Source: Gracilaria caudata
Lineage: Eukaryota; Rhodophyta; Florideophyceae; Gracilariales; Gracilariaceae
Length of the DNA: 22,802 nt
Assembly: GCA_030374735.1 (NCBI GenBank)
Contig: JASCIV010000363.1
Location: 1 to 22,802 of the forward strand
Direction of reading: 5' to 3'
Below are positions 17,338 through 22,802 of this stretch, one piece after another. The notes beneath the pieces were generated by a model that made no database searches, was not told where the DNA came from, and saw nothing but the letters and a program-made list of their open reading frames with translations. A program made the position numbers and the translations under genes. Numbering within the stretch: the first letter of the stretch is position 1; each line of letters begins with the position of its first letter.

Positions 17338-17979
17338 GGGACAAACTCGTTGTCTACGTGCAATCGCTGTCCGGCCCGACTGATCCCGATGATTCTTTGC
17401 TTTGTGCTCTACGTAGTCATCCCCTCAAGGATGACTTGAGTTTAGAATACCCTTCGTACTTACTTTCATCGTGTGGACCTTTTGGTTTGCTCCGTCGAGC
17501 GATCTTGTTTATTGGACACTCCCTCAACCTGCAAAAGCAGGTGCTCGTTGTGGGCTTGCGACAAAAATCCCAGCCCGAAGCCGAACACGGTGACGTTAAC
17601 AAACGCCACTGGAACTCTGAAAGATATCGGGCGTGATAAGAACGGGCCGGTGACAAAAAGTAGGCGACAAGCCAGAGCAGGTCGCGAGGGTGTGCTACGC
17701 TGGGCCGCAACTCTTCGACGCTCCTGGCGTTGCGAAGAGAGCGAAAGCTTTGCAGCCGCGCCGGCGTTGCTGCCCATACGTGTCCAACCCAGCACCACGG
17801 CCTCGATGAATCCACTTCTCGTCCCTCGAAACATCATTATGTGTGTCCGCGGTAAAACATGACCTTGTACTGGGTTGGTTTGCCTTTTAAATTCATGATC
17901 CATCAAAACATATTCTCCTTCTTCGCCTCACTCTCGGTTTGGTATGTTTTCAGTAAAATGTTTTATTGTTCCCTCTAGA
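17338..17979. other. Spacer between unknown gene and paralog 2
   Basis: The 640-bp spacer holds a small hairpin (17416-17435, GTCATCC-CCTCAA-GGATGAC) and a low-confidence minus-strand frame described separately. I see nothing else. Confidence 0.5.
17466..17837 (-). CDS. Low-confidence small protein with a hydrophobic segment
   Basis: I do not recognise this 123-aa frame. It starts at one of two adjacent ATGs (a further ATG at 17903 would extend it). The first 65 residues are rich in Arg, Ser and Ala with few acidic residues, as in a mitochondrial presequence. A hydrophobic stretch around FRVPVAFVNVTVFGFGLGF could span a membrane once. The charged C-terminus follows. It fills most of an otherwise empty 640-bp spacer between two minus-strand genes, which is the main argument for it. 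Long opposite-strand frames in the same place argue against it. Confidence 0.25.
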   Translation of the reverse strand: MMFRGTRSGFIEAVVLGWTRMGSNAGAAAKLSLSSQRQERRRVAAQRSTPSRPALACRLLFVTGPFLSRPISFRVPVAFVNVTVFGFGLGFLSQAHNEHLLLQVEGVSNKQDRSTEQTKRSTR

Positions 17980-20106
17980 CTACCATGTTTCTGGATAAAC
18001 GCATAATTCAGATTCTCTGTCATATAGAATAAAGCCGTGGCGTTCGAACCGATCTCTTTTTCCATCGGCGCCTTTCACCCAATTGTTGTGAAGAATAAAA
18101 AGGTGAGGAAACTTCTCCGGGATCTTGCCGGGAGTAGTATCCCAAATCCCATCGGTAATACCATTGGGATAAAGATGACGGTTGAGCAGTTTGACCACCA
18201 TGCCATTGTATTTGCATGTATCATCTCCTTCCGCATTCTGGCCTTCTTTTCCACACATGACATCATAAAAGCATGGTTGTTCAGACATTCGTGACTTGGA
18301 TGCAAAGACGATGATGTCTTCGAATGTCTTGATCGTGGCTGGATTGCTTCTCGCGAGGTACAGGCCGGAATTTAATCTCCTTCTGCCATTCATTGGTTCG
18401 TTGTCGGGCGCATTGGTCTGGATTGAGAGATCTGCGTTGTACCCCCACATGTCTTGAAGTGGATTCCGAAAGTAGATAATATCACTGTCGGTCCACACTA
18501 CGTTGTACCCCTCCTTCAAAATTCGAACCACGACACGAGATTTCATTTTCGTAAGTTGCTTGAAAGAATCTGACCCATATGACGCATCACTGATAATGGA
18601 AGAGTTCAATCCCTGAAAGATTGTGTTCTCGAGATACGTTGGCAAACCGCGGGTGTATGCAAACTTGTACAAATCTGCATCCAACGCAGCAATCACAAAA
18701 TTCGTGATACCCAAGTGTCTCATATTGCAAACCCAATTCATCATAATGCCACGATAGCCGTAGTTGAGAGCTGAGAGTATGACCGTGTTGTTAATGACAA
18801 CCTTTTCAATCACGGATTTCATGGTGAGCGGAAGACCAAACGCCGGTGCCTGTGTCGAACCTTCCGGAACAAGAACGGGTATGACAAAATTTTCCTTTGT
18901 CTCCACCGAAATCATGCCGCACCGAATCACCCTCGAGCCGTTCTTCACAACGGGATCGGTCTGTGTGTTGCTCACAAAACTTGAGAACTCACAGTTACAA
19001 ATGCCAGGTCTCTTTCGTTTCAACAGACACATTCCCATCGGCTCCATGCACAATGAAAGCTTCCAAGGCGCAAACAGAACACTTCCCATCTGATTCGTAT
19101 ACGATCCGACGTGCAAGCTGAGGTAGATATTGATGAAAAGCTCAAACTTTGACTTTTTACCTTCGGACCAAAATGCACCCAGTAGTCTTCTCTTCCCACC
19201 CGGCTTGGAATCTGCACCACCAGTGACGAGATGATAATCGTGACGCACATGAACGGTTAAACAAGTTTCCGAGGCATCCACAACTTGTCTCCTACCAGCG
19301 GCAATTGTCTCATGAGTGAGCCAATTATCGTACTTTCCTCGCCCGAAGATGAAATGCGGCATGACAGGATCAAACAATCTGGGCCCTTGTGCGTTCCACG
19401 CCCACACATCCATACCACCGTACGTATGTAAAGTTCCAGTAGACAACACATGTTGTCGAACCTTTCGCACATAATCCGGGTCAGCATCGTCCAAATTGTC
19501 CGGCAGTTTATCCACATCATAACGAGCAGCCACTACAAGGAAATGTTCAAAGTTAGAAATCACCTTCTTCAACGTCTGTACAAAGTCATCAAACAGAAGA
19601 ATGTCACCATTAATAATGACGGTAACCATACATTTGGAATCATTTGCACGTTGAAGCATAGAGTTGAATAAAGGTACACCAAGGAAATTCTTATCAACGC
19701 GACGTTCAATATGCAATCCGAATTCCTCCGCAGCTTCTTCATATCCGGTTTCATAGCCCAATAAAGTGACCCTAGGAGTGGGACTAAGCCGTAACCATGA
19801 TCGTATTGCTCGTTCATTGTTTGGTTTGTCCTCTCCGATGAATGGTTTAGGTGCTGAGAAGATCTCTATGGAGAGATCGTCGACTCTATCACTAAAGTCG
19901 CCCACTTGTTCGCCCTCGGCATGCTCTGGCAATCTGAGTGCGCCTCGATAGAACGAGGCTGATTGGGGATTGCGGAGTTGGATGAAGCTGATGAGGAGAA
20001 GAGTGGCTGACCAGAAGAAGAGCCATGAGGAGATGTTGTTGTTGCTGGTGTGTTTCGAAGAGGTTTTGTTGCTTCTCCTGTACTCGCGGTCGCGGTCCCT
20101 TCGCAT
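17980..20106 (-). CDS. Two-module glycosyltransferase (GT-A-like module plus GT77-like module), paralog 2
   Basis: This protein of 708 aa has the same design as the paralog at 13728-15899: a basic, Asn/Ser-rich cytosolic tail, one membrane anchor (about 28-45), module A (80-295) from EIFSAPKPF through INGDI (165-169) to FGRGKYDNWLTHE (254-266), a Cys linker (C353, C360, C370, C372, C396), and module B (about 435-700) with WTDSDIIYFRNP (538-549; DxD at D540/D542) and ILHNNW near the end. The two proteins look identical at half or more of their positions by eye, highest in the motifs. The start is the first ATG of the frame (A at -3); the frame is open upstream without ATG and that part is not protein-like. 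Differences from paralog 1 include a four-residue insertion near the start of module B (IFQGLN) and a short C-terminus ending in PETW. Donor sugar and acceptor are unknown. Confidence 0.86.
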   Translation of the reverse strand: MRRDRDREYRRSNKTSSKHTSNNNISSWLFFWSATLLLISFIQLRNPQSASFYRGALRLPEHAEGEQVGDFSDRVDDLSIEIFSAPKPFIGEDKPNNERAIRSWLRLSPTPRVTLLGYETGYEEAAEEFGLHIERRVDKNFLGVPLFNSMLQRANDSKCMVTVIINGDILLFDDFVQTLKKVISNFEHFLVVAARYDVDKLPDNLDDADPDYVRKVRQHVLSTGTLHTYGGMDVWAWNAQGPRLFDPVMPHFIFGRGKYDNWLTHETIAAGRRQVVDASETCLTVHVRHDYHLVTGGADSKPGGKRRLLGAFWSEGKKSKFELFINIYLSLHVGSYTNQMGSVLFAPWKLSLCMEPMGMCLLKRKRPGICNCEFSSFVSNTQTDPVVKNGSRVIRCGMISVETKENFVIPVLVPEGSTQAPAFGLPLTMKSVIEKVVINNTVILSALNYGYRGIMMNWVCNMRHLGITNFVIAALDADLYKFAYTRGLPTYLENTIFQGLNSSIISDASYGSDSFKQLTKMKSRVVVRILKEGYNVVWTDSDIIYFRNPLQDMWGYNADLSIQTNAPDNEPMNGRRRLNSGLYLARSNPATIKTFEDIIVFASKSRMSEQPCFYDVMCGKEGQNAEGDDTCKYNGMVVKLLNRHLYPNGITDGIWDTTPGKIPEKFPHLFILHNNWVKGADGKRDRFERHGFILYDRESELCVYPETW

Positions 20107-20724
20107 TCTGTATGTGAGGTTGAAGGAGGGCAACAGTTGGTCCACGAGGCGGATGGAAGAGTGGGACAGCTGTATGAGAGAACAAACAGCACAAACGTGG
20201 AAGAGAAGAATGGGCAAAAGGAGTGTGAGCGGTACTCGCAGGCGTTGCAGAGTTAGGACTTATGTTCTAAAGGTGAAAGTAGTGATGGACAACGGTGTGA
20301 GTTTGCAAGTCGGACAGAATGAGCATGATGGGCAAAACGCGCAGCGGAAAAAAAGCGTAAAAGGACGAGGGCGTGAGCAGAACAAACAGGGGGAAAGAAG
20401 AAAGGAAAGAGATTGAAAGAGTTCAGACAAGCAGACGTGTGTGTGTGCGTGTACGGGGAATGTATATGTAGAGGGGCGTACAGTGTGAGCATGATTCGGC
20501 ACGCTGTCTGTTTGTGTGTTTTCAATTTGAGCGGTGAACACAACGGTGCTAGAATTGGAGAGAAGGGCAAACAGTACAGAACAGCTGGCAGGAGCGAAAG
20601 GACGCGACGGATGTATGTTGGACGGCGGTACAAAGTAAACGGGAGAATGTGATTATTTTTGGTGCGGTGGATGAGGCACGGTGAGCTACTTGTTGTGGAT
20701 GCGTCGTGGAGAGGAAAGGATAAG
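20107..20724. promoter_or_regulatory. Upstream region of paralog 2
   Basis: About 620 bp lie between the glycosyltransferase start and the 3' end of the MED21-like gene. The minus strand is strongly pyrimidine-rich and contains a GT/CA run near 20436-20452. Frames on both strands are low-complexity and not convincing. I infer promoter and 5' UTR of the glycosyltransferase plus the 3' UTR of the upstream gene. Confidence 0.5.
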
Positions 20725-21195
20725 TCACATGTGGTAGATGTTGGCTGTGAGTCGAGTCTTCAAATGTCGAAAGGTGGATTCGGATTTGCGAACAAGCTCC
20801 ATAGACTTTTCCAACAACTCATCCTTCTCTTTCACCTCCTGCTGCAACTTGGCAATATCCTAAACAGCACGCACACAAACGCACACAAACGCATAAGAAG
20901 CGGTGAGCATGGGAGTCTGCGTTCACGCAACTAGAAGCCACAAGAGCGACGAACAAGAACGCACGGTTTTGAGGTTGGAGATGGGAAGGTCAGGCGGATT
21001 GAGCAAGGTTTGCAAGTAGAGATCAAGGTCCTTCGAAACGTCCAACAAACTCTTCGCCAACGCCTCGATATCCAAATCCGACGTGACGCCATCCAACGAC
21101 GGCTCCTTAGCAGACTCGTCGCCGCTCGCCCTCACGCCCGTCGCCTGCGCAAGCTTGCGCACGTGCAACGCAATCTGGTCGACGCGGCTCGCCAT
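20725..21195 (-). CDS. MED21: MED21-like Mediator subunit, two exons
   Basis: Two exons (21195-20965 and 20859-20725) join in phase across a 105-bp intron and code for 121 aa, close to the 130-150 aa usual for MED21. The start MASRVDQIALHVRKLAQ resembles the MED21 N-terminus (M-x-x-x-x-Q-L-x family pattern). After an acidic linker come a helix around IEALAKSLLDVSKDLDLYLQTL and, in exon 2, a coiled-coil helix LQQEVKEKDELLEKSMELVRKSEST, matching in order the two helices and the leucine-rich spacing of yeast and plant MED21. MED21 sits in the middle module of Mediator, pairing with MED7, and couples activators to RNA polymerase II. The match is by pattern from memory and the protein is short, so another coiled-coil Mediator subunit (MED9, MED22) is possible. 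A GTG-started extension to 21219 lacks ATG and is ignored. Confidence 0.55.
20860..20964 (-). other. Spliceosomal intron in the MED21-like gene
   Basis: The intron starts with GTGCGT at 20964 and ends with a pyrimidine-rich CTGTTTAG at 20860; it splits the gene between codons (phase 0). GT/TG-rich repeats fill its 3' half. Without removal, the first exon frame runs into a stop soon after and the second exon has no start, which supports splicing. Confidence 0.7.
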
Positions 21196-21973
21196 CCTCC
21201 TCGAACGCCGACGCGCCACTCGCTACCACAGCCCGAAGGTGCGCTGCTCGCACCGAAAAGCCTCATTGTGTTGCGCTTCATGCCATGAAGTTCATGGGAT
21301 GCGCTCTCTTACACCGGCTTACAGCGTAAACATAAGGCATACAGCCACGTGGCGCGGAGCACAACAACAACGCAGCGGCGGCGGGCGTGGACTGCCGCCC
21401 GTTCACAGCTCGCGGCGGCGTAGGCGCTTTAGGATAGCCGTTGCCACAGCCACCGTTGCCACAGCCACATCGCGCAGCATCGGCGACGCGCGGCCATGCT
21501 CCCCGCCCGGCGGTGGGAGCCCAAAACCCCGAACGCATCGGCGCCGACGCCATCGGTCCAGCGCATGTGGTCCAGAGCCCAAAGCACGACGCGCGTGCAG
21601 CTCAAAGCGGCCGGTGCATGCGCACGCGTCGCGCGCGTATGCGCGCGCTGATTGGACGGCGCACAGCGTCCCGTGCGTCCTCGCGTGCTGATTGGACGGT
21701 GCACACCGCGCTGACGGCTACGCACCCCCCCCCACCGCCGCTAGCTCGGCGCGTACAGAGCGCAATGTGCACGTGTTGATGGCGTGGCGCGGTTTTTTTG
21801 CTTGGCTGGAGCGACGGTTGCGGTGTGCGGCAACGGGAGAGCGACAACGACGACGACGACGAAGTACCTTTTAGATAATATGAACACTAACATTAGCTTG
21901 GTCTCAAGTTTAGTTGAAATCGGGTCGCGCACTCGGCGTCGGCGAGTAGCTGCGACAAATACTTAGATACAAA
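21196..21973 (-). promoter_or_regulatory. GC-rich upstream region of the MED21-like gene
   Basis: This 780-bp region lies between the MED21-like start and the 3' end of SGF29. It is GC- and CpG-rich from about 21350 to 21840. It carries a perfect 15-bp tandem repeat, CCGTTGCCACAGCCA, at 21438-21467, a 40-bp-spaced pair of CCAAT-type elements (listed separately), a C-run of ten at 21726-21735 and a short (ACG) run near 21847-21861. The many frames here have Arg/Ala/His-rich translations and look like chance. Confidence 0.55.
21648..21705 (-). promoter_or_regulatory. Two CCAAT-box elements in an 18-bp direct repeat spaced 40 bp
   Basis: CTGATTGGACGGYGCACA occurs at 21648-21665 and 21688-21705, differing at one base. 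Read on the minus strand, each contains CCAATCAG, the consensus bound by NF-Y type factors. They lie about 450-510 bp upstream of the MED21-like start on its coding strand. Function is inferred from the motif and the duplication only. Confidence 0.5.
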
Positions 21974-22732
21974 TCATTCCTGAATGATGTGTCGAGCATC
22001 CACCTCCTTCACCTTGTTCTCGTCCTGATCATCTTCATCATCGAACTCCACCAACCAATTCCTTCCCTTTCGACATTTCAACCACGCCGGATAGAACACC
22101 GTAGTCTGCGGATACACCGCCAGCACTCTTCTCTTCGCGTCCAGCGAGCCGTTCTTGTACGGCAGCACTCTCAAGTCTCTCTTCGGCACCGAATAAATCT
22201 GCGCCTCTCCGTCCGCGTCGTCAATCACCTCATACTTCCTAGAGTCCGACGAATACTTGCTGACGGTTCCCAAAACCCATTGGTGTTCATCCACCTCGCC
22301 CGACCGATCCAAACAAGCCACCTTTGTGCCCGCCACAATCACACTCGATTTGGCACTTCTCTTCGGTTTCTTCGGCGGTTTTCTGGCCACCGCTTCGCCC
22401 TCCGCGCGTCTCTTGCCCGTATGACTCGCCGCTCTGGTGGTGGTGGCGGTGGCCACACGAGAGCCTCGCGAAGCGGCCGAGCGCGCCGACGAGCCGGCGT
22501 CTGCGGACGAGCCCGCATCGTCCGACAACAGGTTGAGATCGATGGGATCGCGATGATCACTGAACGCAATGGCGGACAGAAAACGTGTGGCGGCCTGTGC
22601 TAGTTCGGTGGTGTAACGTGTTCGATCCCAGCCAAGAGAAAGCCAGCGCTTCTCCTGCGCGGCAATGAACTTTTGACGTTCGGCGGCGGCACTGGGCACT
22701 TGAACGTGCACGCATTCCTCGGTGAGTAACAT
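21974..22732 (-). CDS. SGF29: SGF29-like SAGA subunit with C-terminal tandem tudor domain
   Basis: This 252-aa protein has a short N-terminal helical part (15-57), a low-complexity Ser/Ala/Lys-rich linker (68-128) with a basic KPPKKPKR nuclear signal, and a C-terminal SGF29 domain (131-250). In the first tudor repeat, YEVIDDADGE (167-176) carries the acidic pocket that in known SGF29 holds the N-terminus of histone H3. In the second repeat, VYPQTTVFY (206-214) and F230 in VEFDDED supply aromatic residues expected to cage trimethyl-lysine 4. SGF29 brings the SAGA/ADA acetyltransferase to H3K4me3-marked promoters. The product is at the short end for the family because the N-terminal coiled coil is small. 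The frame stays open upstream to the window edge without another ATG, so an upstream exon beyond the window cannot be excluded. Confidence 0.85.
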   Translation of the reverse strand: MLLTEECVHVQVPSAAAERQKFIAAQEKRWLSLGWDRTRYTTELAQAATRFLSAIAFSDHRDPIDLNLLSDDAGSSADAGSSARSAASRGSRVATATTTRAASHTGKRRAEGEAVARKPPKKPKRSAKSSVIVAGTKVACLDRSGEVDEHQWVLGTVSKYSSDSRKYEVIDDADGEAQIYSVPKRDLRVLPYKNGSLDAKRRVLAVYPQTTVFYPAWLKCRKGRNWLVEFDDEDDQDENKVKEVDARHIIQE

Positions 22733-22802
22733 TGGGCGGTGGAAGCAGACGGAGGTTGGGGGAGGGGCTGGGGTGGAGCGGCTTGTGGATGGAGCGGAGA
22801 AG
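22733..22802 (-). promoter_or_regulatory. Pyrimidine-rich leader of SGF29
   Basis: On the minus strand these 70 bases are C/T-rich, like the leaders of other genes here, and probably form the 5' UTR or an N-terminal extension. They end at the window edge. Confidence 0.35.

Noticed and set aside
20107..20217. N-terminal extension of glycosyltransferase paralog 2 upstream of its first ATG
   Set aside because: The frame is open but contains no ATG, and the membrane anchor and basic tail are complete from 20106.
22721..22730. Strong splice-donor-like GGTGAGTAAC on the plus strand
   Set aside because: The only supported gene here runs on the minus strand; no plus-strand exon precedes it.
1..22802. 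CRISPR array, bacterial operon, insertion sequence, phage or rRNA genes
   Set aside because: No regularly spaced repeats, transposase, integrase or rRNA motifs; gene content and an intron indicate a eukaryotic nuclear genome.

Overview
The window looks like nuclear DNA of an intron-poor, gene-dense eukaryote. I see about ten protein genes in 22.8 kb, nine of them as uninterrupted reading frames, plus one gene split by a 105-bp GT...AG intron. Several products exist only in eukaryotic nuclei: a homeodomain protein, an INO80 subunit (IES2/INO80B-like), a Mediator subunit (MED21-like) and a SAGA subunit (SGF29). A His-pathway enzyme carries a Ser/Pro-rich N-terminal extension that could be a plastid transit peptide. 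With FTR1-type iron permease and large GT77-type glycosyltransferases, this best fits a unicellular or simple red alga with a compact genome (Porphyridium-like). The assignment is inference; a green or other alga is not excluded.

Layout: (1) 1-428 holds an inverted-repeat octamer array and a GC-rich promoter. (2) 429-2072 (+) encodes a C2-domain protein, convergent with a homeodomain gene at 2162-4042 (-). (3) 4043-5421 is AT-richer intergenic DNA containing a decayed fragment of a C2-gene relative. (4) FTR1 (5422-6924, -) and imidazoleglycerol-phosphate dehydratase (about 8541-9338, +) diverge from a GC-rich 1.6-kb spacer. (5) A membrane-anchored alpha/beta-hydrolase (9379-10554, -) converges tightly on the dehydratase. 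(6) 10555-11978 is mostly unassigned, with a weak split-gene candidate. (7) The IES2/INO80B-like gene lies at 11979-13211 (+). (8) All convincing genes from 13728 to the right edge are on the minus strand: two paralogous two-module glycosyltransferases (13728-15899 and 17980-20106) flanking an unrecognised 211-aa gene, then the spliced MED21-like gene (20725-21195) and SGF29 (21974-22732).

The genes do not form an operon or one pathway. Two themes stand out. Four products act in transcription or chromatin (homeodomain factor, INO80, Mediator, SAGA). The two glycosyltransferase paralogs are probably type II membrane proteins of the secretory pathway, each joining an unclassified GT-A-like module to a GT77-like module through a conserved Cys-rich linker. 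This pair is the most interesting content. The decayed C2-gene copy, the octamer array at the left edge and the 40-bp-spaced CCAAT elements are secondary leads.
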